A stretch of DNA of 64,000 nt. Origin: CAVVNC01 sp963750015. Its GTDB lineage: Bacteria > Desulfobacterota > Syntrophorhabdia > Syntrophorhabdales > WCHB1-27. How positions within the stretch are numbered: the stretch's first letter is position 1; every line of letters starts with the position of its first letter. Of the stretch, positions 45,582 to 54,499 are shown piece after piece. The position numbers were made by a program, and so were the translations under genes. The notes under the pieces are model-generated. The model was not told the origin of the DNA and ran no database searches. It saw only the letters and a program-made list of their open reading frames with translations. The DNA lies in assembly GCA_963750015.1 (NCBI GenBank), contig CAVVPU010000221.1, positions 101,312 through 165,311 on the forward strand. Reading direction: 5' to 3'.

Positions 45582-45631
45582 GTAGTATACATCTACTTTT
45601 TGAAAATGTCAAGGTAGTTGTATGCTGCAAC
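45582..45631 (-). promoter_or_regulatory. Consensus promoter with two operator-like dyads upstream of marR
   Basis: On the minus strand TTGACA (45607-45612) and TATACT (45584-45589) are separated by exactly 17 nt; the base 7 nt beyond the -10 box is the A of the marR ATG. One dyad, GTAG-N7-CTAC (45582-45596), covers the -10 box; another, GTTG-N7-CAAC (45617-45631), lies just upstream of the -35 box. Binding at the first would block transcription. Confidence 0.65.
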
Positions 45632-45945
45632 CAATTTTTTTTTAGGAAACCAGGAGATGTTCGAAACAAGGTTTTCGGACCTTTTTGTCCAGAAGCTTTT
45701 CTGATGGTCCCCGGCAGGCGACTCCGAGGGAATGCGGTGACATGCGCGATGCCGGGGCCACAGCGTGTAATCTTAAAGCCGGGCGAAAGACAACGGAGGA
45801 AGCCGTCTTTCTACGACGCCAGCTTTACCTTTCCGACCTTTCGTGTAATATTACGAAAAGAAATCGTGATGAACACGGACGTGATGCGAGAAAGGCTTCG
45901 TTCTTCGATTGCGATGCTCACGGAATGAAAACGATGGAGGATCAG

Positions 45946-46611
45946 ATGGAGAAACCGACTGGGGCGATTACCGTATCGAGACAGATGGGGAGCGGGGGAA
46001 CCTATATCGGGTACGAGCTGGCGAAAGCGCTTGGTTTCTCTTACGTAGACAGGGAAATCCTCCGCCGGGCGGCGAGCCTTCTCAACAGTGACGAGGCATC
46101 CCTCGAAGGCCATGAGGGGACATCATCCGGTTTTATCCGGAACCTCCTGAGGACATTCGCCTTGGGGACCCCGGAGACTTACACGCCAACGGAAAGGCCG
46201 GTCTATGACAGGGACCTGTACGTCCTCGAAAGTAAGATCATAAGCGAGATCGTGGATAAGCGCGACGCTGTCATCATGGGACGTGGCGGGTTCCGTGTGC
46301 TGAAAAATCGCCCAAATACGGTTCACCTGTTCATTCATGCACCTCGCGATTATCGAGTGGATCGAATGATGGAGACCGACAGTATCGCGGATCTGCGGGA
46401 GGCACAGGCGAGGGTGGACGAATCGGACCGGACAAGGGCCAGGTTCATCAGAGACATGGTCGAAGCGGAATGGACAGATGCGCGAAACTATCATCTCTGT
46501 GTCGACTCGAGCACCACCGGCCTTTCTGAAAGCGCGCACATGGTCATCGACTTTGTAAAAAAAGCTTTAGGCCGAGCTTCGCAAGTTACGGTCCCATCTG
46601 TGCCTGCCTAA
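45946..46611 (+). CDS. Cytidylate-kinase-like family protein
   Basis: 221 residues from the ATG at 45946, which follows GGAGG at 5-nt spacing. It has the Cytidylate_kin2 layout: ITVSRQMGSGGTYIGYELAKALG (P-loop-like), SYVDREILRRAA, then DAVIMGRGGFRVL and VHLFIHAPRDYRVDRMME and DESDRTRARFIRDMV. Members are small P-loop kinases of unsettled substrate, often beside stress or CBS-domain proteins. The upstream 45632-45945 interval should hold its promoter but no box is convincing. Confidence 0.83.
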   Translation: MEKPTGAITVSRQMGSGGTYIGYELAKALGFSYVDREILRRAASLLNSDEASLEGHEGTSSGFIRNLLRTFALGTPETYTPTERPVYDRDLYVLESKIISEIVDKRDAVIMGRGGFRVLKNRPNTVHLFIHAPRDYRVDRMMETDSIADLREAQARVDESDRTRARFIRDMVEAEWTDARNYHLCVDSSTTGLSESAHMVIDFVKKALGRASQVTVPSVPA

Positions 46612-46818
46612 GTGTGCCCTCCGCTCCGTCGCCGACGGCACTATGCACCGGCAGGATCGTTTCTTGCGTCCTTGTCATCTCGAAATAAGTGATCACAACA
46701 AGAAGGTGCCTATCGGAAGGAAGACGCAGCGGAATGTTCTTCTTGCTATACAATATTGATAGTGGCAACGATTAAGGCGTATGGCGGGAGCAAAAGGTGA
46801 GGACGGGGGGAGTAGCCA

Positions 46819-46886
46819 GTCACGTTAGTCACCTACATCCCCTACGTTGAGCGTCACGTTAGTCACCTACGTCCCCTACGTTGAGC
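46819..46886. repeat. Two tandem 34-bp repeats
   Basis: Unit starts GTCACGTTAGTCACCTAC and ends CCTACGTTGAGC; the two copies (46819-46852 and 46853-46886) differ at one base. They lie in a 347-bp gap with no gene between convergent genes. No spacers or further units, so it is not a CRISPR. Confidence 0.8.
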
Positions 46887-46958
46887 GGATGAGGAAAAAT
46901 GTATGACTGCAAGACGTGACCCCATGAGCTTTTCACTGTAATTGGCTCGCTTAGCTGC

Positions 46959-47357
46959 CTACACGGATTTTGCTGCGATCTCGGTGGCCGACTCCGCGAC
47001 CGCGTGTACTCCTCTGTTCGAGCGGTCCCCGTCCATTACGGGGGAATCAGTCTTCAAGACTCTCATTCCGCTCTTCTCGGCAAGGGCCTTGATCCTCTCG
47101 ACTATCTCCCCTTCTGTCTCGGAAGAAGTGAAAACCGCTATGTCCGGGCCTAGTGGCTCCCCTCCTTCCAATGCCCAATCGAGGAATCTCAAATACTCCG
47201 TAATTGGCCCACCAGGCTTGAAGTAGATGTAGCAGGCGGGGGGGTTGGCGTTCGCCTCGCATATCTCCTCTATGACGAGGTCGTATTGTTCCACGAGCCC
47301 GACTACCTCTTCATCGGAGGGGAAGAAAAGGTCTCCAACGATGGATATGCTTTTCAT
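46959..47357 (-). CDS. Conserved-looking hypothetical alpha/beta protein
   Basis: 132 residues from the ATG at 47357 with GAGGAG upstream. The sequence has regular alternating strands and helices (ISIVGDLFFPSDEEVVGLVEQYDLVIEEI, DIAVFTSSETEGEIVERIKALAEKSGMRVLK), so it is a plausible folded protein, but I do not recognise the family and there is no operon partner. Confidence 0.6.
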   Translation of the reverse strand: MKSISIVGDLFFPSDEEVVGLVEQYDLVIEEICEANANPPACYIYFKPGGPITEYLRFLDWALEGGEPLGPDIAVFTSSETEGEIVERIKALAEKSGMRVLKTDSPVMDGDRSNRGVHAVAESATEIAAKSV

Positions 47358-47719
47358 GAAGAACTCCTCTTTCACTCGTATGCTTTTTTCTGAACGACGG
47401 TGCACGCAGAGCAAGGTGGTGCGACCCGCTCCGCTGAAAACAAAACCCGCCCTTAAAGAGCGGCCTGACCGTCTACGCCAGAAGCCTCAAGAGAGGTTAT
47501 CCGAGACCCATTGCTTTCCTTCCCGCCCACACAGATATATTGCCTTTCACAGTGTACTTAACAAGAGTAATGCATAATCAAGGAAACCGCACCTAGCAAA
47601 ACACCTAATCCTGCCTTTCACGGACGATTCACACTCCTGCGACTTTCCGGGCGGTATTCGCGTTGCCCTTTGGCGGCCTTTCTACTCAAAAGCTGATTAT
47701 GGCCTTTCCCGGGTCTATG

Positions 47720-47728
47720 TGCTACAAT
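47720..47728 (+). promoter_or_regulatory. Extended -10 box of the VapBC-type operon
   Basis: TGCTACAAT is an extended -10 (TGn followed by TACAAT at 47723-47728), 36 nt before the antitoxin GTG. No -35 box is evident, as expected for this class. The preceding 47358-47700 interval holds nothing supportable. Confidence 0.35.
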
Positions 47729-47764
47729 TATACATCATGTGGCACGTGCAAAAGGGGGTCAATC

Positions 47765-47992
47765 GTGAAGAAACTGAGCATCCGCGAAGCTCGGCAGTCG
47801 TTATCTCATCTCGACCAGCTTCTTGAACAGGAAGGAGAGATCACCATTACTCGTAGGGGAAAACCTATCGGGCGGGTGATAGCCATCGCCAGGAAGAAAG
47901 CCATGCCCTCCCACAAGGACCTCCGCATGAAGATGACCCCGGTCAGGACGGAAAGTCAGGTCCTTGTGGGAGAGGACAGGGAAGGACGATGA
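47765..47992 (+). CDS. Phd/YefM-type antitoxin
   Basis: 75 residues from a GTG at 47765 (GGGGG upstream). KKLSIREARQSLSHLDQLLEQEGEITITRRGKPIGRVIAI is the Phd/YefM DNA-binding domain; the acidic C-terminal tail would neutralise the toxin. Its stop overlaps the toxin start by four bases (ATGA), the usual arrangement for such pairs. Autorepression is expected. Confidence 0.85.
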   Translation: MKKLSIREARQSLSHLDQLLEQEGEITITRRGKPIGRVIAIARKKAMPSHKDLRMKMTPVRTESQVLVGEDREGR

Positions 47993-48417
47993 ACGTTTAT
48001 TTTGATACGAGCGCTCTCGCCAAGTGGTACCTCAGGGAAGCGCAGTCGGACAAGGTTGAGGCTTACATACGGGCTCACGGACCCGTCGCAATTAGCGATT
48101 TGACGGTTGTGGAAATGCGTTCGCTTCTAGCCAGGCACCGACGCGAAAAAAGCATTGATGTCGGACTTGAGGGACAGATATTTACGACCTTCCAGGAAGA
48201 TATACGCCAAAGTTTTCTCGTTTGTCATCCTTTCCCTCCGGGGCTTGCCCTTGCAACGACAAATCTCCTCACTCTCTTGCAAGACATACCATTGAGGACC
48301 CTCGATGCCCTGCACCTGGCGATTGCGGGAGAGATACAGGCTGACACGATCGCCACTGCGGACCATATCATGGTTCAAGGCGCGAGAGCCCTGCACATGA
48401 AAGTAGCAGAGTTCTGA
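47989..48417 (+). CDS. PIN-domain ribonuclease toxin (VapC-like)
   Basis: 142 residues with the PIN acidic set: NVYFDTSALAKWY (Asp near residue 6), TVVEMRSLLARH (Glu), PLRTLDALHLAIA (Asp) and TIATADHIM (Asp). It would cleave RNA when free of the antitoxin at 47765-47992. Start overlaps the antitoxin stop. Confidence 0.9.
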   Translation: MNVYFDTSALAKWYLREAQSDKVEAYIRAHGPVAISDLTVVEMRSLLARHRREKSIDVGLEGQIFTTFQEDIRQSFLVCHPFPPGLALATTNLLTLLQDIPLRTLDALHLAIAGEIQADTIATADHIMVQGARALHMKVAEF

Positions 48418-48827
48418 TCGGTCAAGTAGGTCTGCGTAGCCTGGTCTCCACAGATCGGCATTTCTTCCTGTTGAGTGGAGTTCTTCCTGTTATCGACAAT
48501 TTTGTTTATCTTTATGAGCAACTATGATAGAAGTGGTAATGATTAAAGGAGCTTGATTGGGGGCGCAGGTAGGCCTAAAATCAAGAATAAAGATTTGACC
48601 CCCCAGGCCCCCTATGGAACGGGTCACGGCAAGGCCCGAGGCAACAAGGGCCTGCAACCCCGGCACGCCAAGCTGGCCGTTGGCGCAGCTTCAACCCTGG
48701 CCGTGTTCCTGACCGAAACGCACAGGATGAAGGCTGAAAAATGACGGAAGGTATCTACCAGGCACCGAAGTAGATGCCTGTTCATGCTGACCTACAAATC
48801 GACCACTGAGATAACGGGTGAACGTTA
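48418..48827. other. Gene-poor stretch, possible transposon remnant
   Basis: A 63-codon open frame (48553-48744) starts with TTG and ends KLAVGAASTLAVFLTETHR; I do not recognise it and its start is poor. Just upstream, AATCAAGAATAAAGATTTG followed by ACCCCC resembles motifs found at the edges of REP-associated repeats. No intact mobile gene is present. Confidence 0.35.
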
Positions 48828-49859
48828 GTGTCCCTTGATCTTGCGATGTTTGCTGATAAGTTGAGGCGATGCTGCAGCCAATTTGAGGTTGAGGAATCCG
48901 AGTTAGCTGCTGGCACCGGCATTCCCCTTGATCGAGTGTTTAATCTGCTGAATCAAAAGGCAGAGCCCACCGGCGATGAAATACTAATTCTTGCCGACTT
49001 TTTCAAGTGCGATTATAAGTTCTTTATTTCAAACGAGAAACTCGCTGCATTTGAGCAAACAGAGGCCCTTTTCAGAACATACAATGAAGAACTAAGCAAA
49101 AGGGACAAATGGGCCATACAGGAATTTATCTTTCTGTGTGAGTGCGAGGAGTTCCTGCTCGGGACCATGCCGACTAAACGAAAGTCGTCTTTTGTAGCCC
49201 GGAAAAAAGGAGATTATTTCAAAGGGCATGGGTCGGACGCAGCTTTCCAATTGAGGCAATATCTTGGCTACAAGCCTAACGAGGTTCCCAAAGACGTATT
49301 CCGCGATTTTCGACAAATCGGACTTCATGTGTTCAGACGCAAATTGGAGCAAAGCGCGATATCCGGGCTCTTCGTTCGTCACCCCGTTGCCGGCCCATGC
49401 GTCCTCATAAACTACGGCGAAGACACCTTTCGGCAAAGGTTCACGGCGGCTCACGAGGCGGCTCATGCGCTACTGGACGACGATCAAGATTACGTCGTTT
49501 CACATGTGAAATGGGGCAAAAAGGACCGTTCGGAAATTAGAGCGAACACGTTCGCTTCGCATTTTCTTCTCCCTCCTGAAAGTCTGAGCCTCATTCCCGA
49601 CGCGAGCGTTTGGGATGAACAAAAGGGGTTGAAATTCGCGGCGGCCTTGATGGTAAATCCGCAAACTCTCGCTATTGCCCTAAAGGAAGCTGGAATTATA
49701 AGAGATGCGCAGGCTGCGATCATCAGGGATGTGAAGGTGCCTAAAGAAATGAAAATAGATCCCGAACTATCGGGATCCTTGAGCCCTAAAATGCGTGATC
49801 GCAGAATAGACCTTCTGGAACGTGGCCTCTTCGAGCATGTATGCGGAACTATGTTTTGA
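48828..49859 (+). CDS. HTH plus ImmA/IrrE-type metallopeptidase
   Basis: 343 residues. The first 60 residues look like an XRE helix-turn-helix domain (EESELAAGTGIPLDRVFNLLNQKAEPTGDEIL), followed by an ImmA/IrrE zinc peptidase domain with HEAAH at about 209-213 and a downstream RANTFASHFLLP that supplies the third ligand region. Such proteins cleave a repressor to switch on stress, phage or TA responses. The frame stops at 49859, but a neighbouring frame continues the family-like C-terminus to 49971 (see next entry), so the true end may be there. GTG start; ATG at 48846 is possible. Confidence 0.85.
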   Translation: MSLDLAMFADKLRRCCSQFEVEESELAAGTGIPLDRVFNLLNQKAEPTGDEILILADFFKCDYKFFISNEKLAAFEQTEALFRTYNEELSKRDKWAIQEFIFLCECEEFLLGTMPTKRKSSFVARKKGDYFKGHGSDAAFQLRQYLGYKPNEVPKDVFRDFRQIGLHVFRRKLEQSAISGLFVRHPVAGPCVLINYGEDTFRQRFTAAHEAAHALLDDDQDYVVSHVKWGKKDRSEIRANTFASHFLLPPESLSLIPDASVWDEQKGLKFAAALMVNPQTLAIALKEAGIIRDAQAAIIRDVKVPKEMKIDPELSGSLSPKMRDRRIDLLERGLFEHVCGTMF

Positions 49860-49971
49860 CGCGTACGAACAAGAGATCGTCACAGCCGCTCGGCTCGCCG
49901 AGATGTTGATAGTAGATATAGAGGAATTGCCTCAGATCGCCGGGACATACGGGCGAAAGGTCATCGTATGA
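49837..49971 (+). CDS. 44-codon frame: frameshifted C-terminus of the ImmA/IrrE gene, or a small gene
   Basis: In the +1 frame relative to the gene above, the sequence from 49837 reads MYAELCFDAYEQEIVTAARL then AEMLIVDIEELPQIAG. This is what is expected to follow LLERGLFEH in HTH-ImmA proteins (a helical ending of the form AY-E-x-I-T-x-x-RLAEML). Its TGA (49969-49971) overlaps the next ATG (49968) by four bases, a normal operon junction, whereas the stop at 49859 leaves a 108-nt gap. I favour a one-base indel near 49835; an independent small protein is the alternative. Confidence 0.5.
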   Translation: MYAELCFDAYEQEIVTAARLAEMLIVDIEELPQIAGTYGRKVIV

Positions 49972-50556
49972 ATATTAATCTGTCCGCATTCCATCGGCAT
50001 AATGTAACCGACACTTGCGCCATCTGGAACATTCTCTCCTCGCGGAGTTTGCATCTCGCTGCTCGACAAGCGGGTGTGACATTCTGCTGTACGAAATTTG
50101 TAGTCTACGAGTGCTTATTTAAGGCACGGAGTAACGTCAAAATGTCCGATGGCGAATTGTGCAACCGACTGCGAAAAGCTCAGGCTGAAGCTGATTTTAT
50201 GGAATGTCAACTTGATGTCGCTGACCTTCAGACGGTCGAGCTCCTATCAAACAGAAAGCGTCTGGGCAAAGGAGAGTCTGTCATCGATCGCCTTTGCTAT
50301 GAAGACCAGTCAAGCTTTTATGACGGATGATCAAAAGGCTCGAAATTTCGGAAAACAAATGATTGGTAATGACAAGGTGCAGACAACTCCGCATCTGCTT
50401 GGATGGCTCTTTTTTCAAGGAGGGCTCTCTGACGTGGACAAGGATGTGATTATTGCTGAGCATAAACGACTTGGCGGAAATCTCGAGCAATTCTACGAAG
50501 AAGTGTATCGAGAAGCTATGCGGTGCCGGCTGATCAACCGGAGAAACGACGGATAG
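49968..50556 (+). pseudogene. PIN-like nuclease domain protein, frameshifted
   Basis: The first frame (49968-50330) has VTDTCAIWNILSSR (first catalytic Asp), KFVVYECLFKAR (Glu) and RKRLGKGES. A second frame entered near 50280 continues SSIAFAMKTSQAFMTDDQKARNFG (the final Asp pair) and TPHLLGWLFFQGGL to 50556. The composite is a normal PIN-like protein of about 195 residues with one extra base. It is translationally linked to the ImmA/IrrE gene, so the pair probably forms a regulator-toxin or defence unit. Confidence 0.72.
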
Positions 50557-50799
50557 GTGCCTCGGAGTCGGCCGGAGAAAAGGGGATCGGGGATGTGGCC
50601 TCCCTAGTGTGACTTGTGATGCGGAAGAAAGTGCAGAAAGCAGGAGGCAAAAAGTAATGCACGCTGGGAAACAACGGCCCCAAAGTTGCCCCTACCGGCT
50701 ACTATCCCGCCCCTCGTGCGGGAACGCGGGTTTTCGGGCGGGGAAACAGACACGCTCAACGGGTAGAATCTATCGTTAAGGCGGTATGAGGGGGGAATA

Positions 50800-51588
50800 A
50801 TGCTCGAATACACAAGAGATGAACTATCAGAAAAAGAGCTTGAGGACAGGATTATTAGGCATCCACAACTAATCGAAGGTGGCTTGCAATATTTGGAGCA
50901 CCAAAGGCCCACAGCCTCTGGCCGTTTGGATGTTCTATTCGCAGACGGCAACGGGACACTTGTCGTAGCTGAACTTAAGGTCGTTGAAGATACCAATATG
51001 CTATTTCAGGCACTGGACTACTTCGATTTTGTGTCAGAAAAGATTGAAGGATTCGCGAGACTCCATTCAAAACAAAATGTCGACCCGGAAAAGTACCCTC
51101 GACTTATGCTGATAGCTCCGAGCTTCAGCCTCACCATGATCAATCGCTGCCGTTGGCTGAATCCAAATATCCAGATTTCTCTCTTCATCTATCAGTACAT
51201 TTCCTTCCCTATCAACCAGGAAGATACTCTCGTTTTCGTTCCTCAAGAAATATCAGTCGCGCCAACCGTCTTGCCTAAGGCTCCGGATTTGACGAAATTG
51301 TTGACATACATAAAGAACGATAGTGTGCGCCAAATTGCGGCGAATATCTTGGAAGAAGCGAAAAGCTTGTCTCGGGAGATCGTGGTTGACCCGTTACAAT
51401 GGGGCAAGTCCGTCAAATACAAGGGCTCCGTCCTGTTTTACTGGCAACCAAGGCAGACCTTCATCCGCGTAGACACTTTGAACGAAGATGGCGAATGGAC
51501 TGGGTTCAACATCGAAAACGGAGACGAACATGGCAAGGTCATCGAGCAGATCAAACGCAATATGAAGAAATACGACGGAACTGCCTAA
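50800..51588 (+). CDS. NucS/DUF91-like PD-(D/E)XK endonuclease
   Basis: 262 residues, ATG preceded by GAGGGGGG. The N-terminal half holds a PD-(D/E)XK core: LEDRIIRHPQLI, then RLDVLFADGNGTLVVAELK (Asp followed by Glu-x-Lys). This is the arrangement of NucS/DUF91 nucleases. The C-terminal 120 residues include an insert FYWQPRQTFIRVDTL like small DUF5655-type domains. Substrate unknown; a repair or defence role is inferred. It closes the island of toxin-like genes. Confidence 0.75.
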   Translation: MLEYTRDELSEKELEDRIIRHPQLIEGGLQYLEHQRPTASGRLDVLFADGNGTLVVAELKVVEDTNMLFQALDYFDFVSEKIEGFARLHSKQNVDPEKYPRLMLIAPSFSLTMINRCRWLNPNIQISLFIYQYISFPINQEDTLVFVPQEISVAPTVLPKAPDLTKLLTYIKNDSVRQIAANILEEAKSLSREIVVDPLQWGKSVKYKGSVLFYWQPRQTFIRVDTLNEDGEWTGFNIENGDEHGKVIEQIKRNMKKYDGTA

Positions 51589-51869
51589 CTATAAGATGTA
51601 GTCAATCGCCAAGGAGCAGGCTTGGCTGGCCCGCGCGTAAAAGACGAAGAGGTGGCGGAAAAACGTCTGGTTTGGCTCATACAAAAGTACCCGAGAAAGG
51701 ATGAATGAAGCTCTAACTACGGCATACAGCGGATCGGCGAAAAAGGGCGCTTCACCTCCCGTTGAACTCCATGTCATTATTTTTCCATGGTAATGCGTAA
51801 TTCATCACCTTTTGCCCGACGCACCACTTGCAGGTGCAAATGCTACGTGCAGGAAAGTCAAACGTTGGT

Positions 51870-52109
51870 GGCCTCTTGGGCCGCCGCTCTTGTTCAATTG
51901 GGCTGGTGTGCGCATCCTATGAAGGCCGGAACCGCGGGCTGTAAAGATACGGTTCCGCGTGGGTGGATGGTCGCATGGTCGGGATCGATGAGGTGTGGAT
52001 GCCCTGTGAGTATCGTAGACCGTAGCCGTACTTTATCGTACGGCGGAGCGTCACGAACGGAGCAGGGCGCCGCAGATCGCGATTCCGGCCAGGCGGCCGG
52101 CCGCACACC
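51870..52109 (-). repeat. Interspersed structured repeat, copy B
   Basis: Reverse-oriented copy: the box (CATCCTATGAAGG, 51912-51924), the GGAACCG hairpin, central CCGTAC/GTACGG hairpin and a left arm GGCCGGCCGCCTGG (on the minus strand) are present, but the palindrome arms have diverged and pair only partly. The element begins 6 nt after the stop codon of selB and runs in the same direction as that gene. The remaining 51589-51869 holds nothing I can support. Confidence 0.7.
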
Positions 52110-52115
52110 TTTACC

Positions 52116-54014
52116 CTATTGGCTGCGCAAGACTCGCTTGTCTCCGGTTCGGATAGTCAACTTTATCTCGTCCAGGTATTCGAGCAGTGGGATCATATAT
52201 TTCCTCGATAGACCGAGGACTGCCTTGAAGTCCGCCGGGAGCATCTCCTTTTTTTGCCCCAGGTGCTCGCGCACGAGTTTTTTCAGGTCTTCCATAGGTT
52301 TCGCGGCGCAGTACATGTCGGCCTTTACTTTGACCACCTTGCCCTCGTAGACGAGCTTTCCCAGGATGTCCTTGAGGTTGCCCTCCTTGATGCGAAGCTC
52401 GTCGGCCAGTTCCTGGAGGCTGGGGGGCGTCAGTCCACGGCTGTTCAAAAGGCCTAATATCCGGCCTTCCAGCTTTTCTATGTTTGCGTCCTGCTTGCGC
52501 TCGGCGGTCTTCAGGCTCACCCGGTCCTTCTCTATCTCCGCGTTTCCCGCTTTGACCGTCTCTTCGAGGGCAGCCTGAAAGACCTGCTGGTCCACCTCCG
52601 GCAGCCTTGTCCTCAGCTCCTCCCGGGACATCCCTACTTTCAGAGGGTTCTTTTCGTGAAACTCCTTGAGCAACCCCGTGAGCAGCTCTTTGTAGGCCTG
52701 GAAGCGGGCTGCGGGAACCACTATTTTCCCCACGGTCCTTACCTTCCCTGCGGTGGTAAGCTCGTTGACGCTCCTGTCCGTTGCCTCTTCCCGGGCCCCG
52801 AGGAGCGCCGCCAGGTGTTGCCTGGTGACCCCACCGTATCCCCCCTTCTCCACGTGGTATTCGGCCTTCTGCCGGTCGGAGCCGGACCGGAGCAGATCGT
52901 ACATGGCATCGAAATTCTCCGACAGCCGTTTGTGCTTTCCCGGGGCAATGTCGAGCACGCTGCCCCCGCCCAGGGTCTGGATCGCATAGGAGCCCCTCAG
53001 GATGTAGCGGTCGCCCGGAAGGACGACCACGGGCTCTGCGAAGACGAATTGGACGAACGCCTCTTCCCCCGGCTCTATGGCCTGCCGGTCGAGGAGTATG
53101 AGACGGGCCTCGACCTGGGTCGTGGCGATGTGGAAGCGGAGTATGGTGTTGTTCTTGATGGGCTTGAAAGGGAGCTTGAGATATCTCAGGGTGGCGTCGA
53201 TGCGGTTGGTGAGGAGGAGGCTGTCGGGTCTGCCGATGATGGTCCCCCTCTCTATCTCTTGCTTTTCCACCCCTTGCAGGTTGAGGGCGACCCGCTGGCC
53301 TGCCCCCGCTTCCTTCACGTCTTCGTGGTACGCCTGGACGTTTCTCACCCGCGCCATCTTGTCTGTCGGGTATATCTGGATCTCGTCCCCTACGCGCACC
53401 CCGCCGGAGATACAGGTCCCTGTCACGATGGTCCCGAAGCCCTTTATGGTGAAGACCCGGTCCACGGGAAGCCTGAAGATGCCCGCCCGCGACCTTTCCT
53501 CGATCTCGGCGGCCTGTTCTTTTATCCGGGCCCTGAGTACGTCGATGTTCTCGCCCGTTATCGATGAGACGGGGATGACGGGAGCACCTTCGAGGAACCT
53601 CCCTTTCGTCAGATCCTCCACCTCTTCTCTGACAAGCTCCACCATCTCGCCGTCTGTGGCGTCGATCTTCGTGATCGCCACGATCCCCCTTTTGATGCCG
53701 AGGAGCTCGCAAATATCCATGTGTTCCCGGGTCTGGGGCATGATCGATTCATCGGCTGCCACCACGAAGAGCACCATGTCGATGCCCCATGCCCCTGCCA
53801 CCATGTGTTTCACGAACCGTTCGTGACCGGGCACGTCTACTATTCCCACGAGCAGATCGTCTCCGAAGCGATAGTAGGCGAAGCCGAGCTCGATGGTGAT
53901 GCCCCTTTCCTTCTCTTCTTTGAGCCTGTCGCAGTCGATGCCGGTGAGGGCCTTGATGAGGGCCGTCTTTCCGTGATCGATGTGGCCGGCCGTCCCAACC
54001 ACTATCTGTTTCAT
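52116..54014 (-). CDS. selB: Selenocysteine-specific elongation factor SelB
   Basis: 632 residues from the ATG at 54014. G-domain motifs: AGHIDHGKTALIKAL (G1, about 9-23), ERGITIELGF (G2), VDVPGHERFVKHM (G3) and ITKIDAT (NKxD variant), then EF-Tu-like domains 2 and 3, and a long C-terminal winged-helix region (about 370-632; LNSRGLTPPSLQELADELRIKEGNLKDIL is one repeat) that binds the SECIS hairpin. It delivers Sec-tRNA to UGA codons, so this organism should make selenoproteins. selA, selD and tRNA-Sec are not in the window. Confidence 0.95.
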   Translation of the reverse strand: MKQIVVGTAGHIDHGKTALIKALTGIDCDRLKEEKERGITIELGFAYYRFGDDLLVGIVDVPGHERFVKHMVAGAWGIDMVLFVVAADESIMPQTREHMDICELLGIKRGIVAITKIDATDGEMVELVREEVEDLTKGRFLEGAPVIPVSSITGENIDVLRARIKEQAAEIEERSRAGIFRLPVDRVFTIKGFGTIVTGTCISGGVRVGDEIQIYPTDKMARVRNVQAYHEDVKEAGAGQRVALNLQGVEKQEIERGTIIGRPDSLLLTNRIDATLRYLKLPFKPIKNNTILRFHIATTQVEARLILLDRQAIEPGEEAFVQFVFAEPVVVLPGDRYILRGSYAIQTLGGGSVLDIAPGKHKRLSENFDAMYDLLRSGSDRQKAEYHVEKGGYGGVTRQHLAALLGAREEATDRSVNELTTAGKVRTVGKIVVPAARFQAYKELLTGLLKEFHEKNPLKVGMSREELRTRLPEVDQQVFQAALEETVKAGNAEIEKDRVSLKTAERKQDANIEKLEGRILGLLNSRGLTPPSLQELADELRIKEGNLKDILGKLVYEGKVVKVKADMYCAAKPMEDLKKLVREHLGQKKEMLPADFKAVLGLSRKYMIPLLEYLDEIKLTIRTGDKRVLRSQ

Positions 54015-54074
54015 GGTCAAATGATACTATAGGACCGGAAAAAGTGAAAGAGGGCCGGTCCGACCCATAAGCCC

Positions 54075-54445
54075 CCAGGGCGAACGCATTCGGAAATCCA
54101 AGGGTGACCTCAAGAAACGTATGACAGTCGGCATAGAAGAACATGGGGGTCAAAAAGACAAAAAGACAAAGAGGCAAAAAAGACGAGTGAGGGTCCGAGG
54201 TGTGGCCGGTCGGCTGAGAGAGATCGCGATCTGCGGCGCACTTTTCGCCATGCGCCCTCCGACGTACATTAGTACGCCATCCGGGCAGCAAGGCTCAAAT
54301 TGCATCCACACCTCACGATCCCTCCCAGCCGACCGGCCGGTGACACGCGGAGCCGTATCATCAAAGAAAGCGCGGCTCCGGCCTTCATAGGATGTACACA
54401 CCAACATCAACTTAAGAGGAGGGCGGCCCTACAGGCCGCAAAAGA
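54075..54445 (+). repeat. Interspersed structured repeat, copy C
   Basis: Near-complete copy. It starts with CCAGGGCGAACGCATT, shares the leader GAAATCCAAGGGTGAC with copy A, and has arms at 54204-54226 and 54316-54338 (21 of 23 paired), the central ACGTAC-ATTA-GTACGC region, the GGAGCCG/CGGCTCC hairpin and the conserved box (54381-54401), ending with the GGGCGGCCC hairpin. It is followed directly by partial copy D. Located between selB and dacA. Confidence 0.78.
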
Positions 54446-54499
54446 TGCTCTGACTGTCGCGTTGTCCTTCTCGTCCATCGTCCCTCGTCCATCGGTCTT

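Noticed and set aside
45578..45592. Upstream ATG for marR at 45592
   Set aside because: It lies upstream of the predicted transcription start, at the edge of the -10 box.
46819..46886. Possible CRISPR
   Set aside because: Two units in direct contact with no spacers and no cas genes.
48553..48744. Small plus-strand gene
   Set aside because: TTG start and no family; kept only as a possible remnant in the region note.
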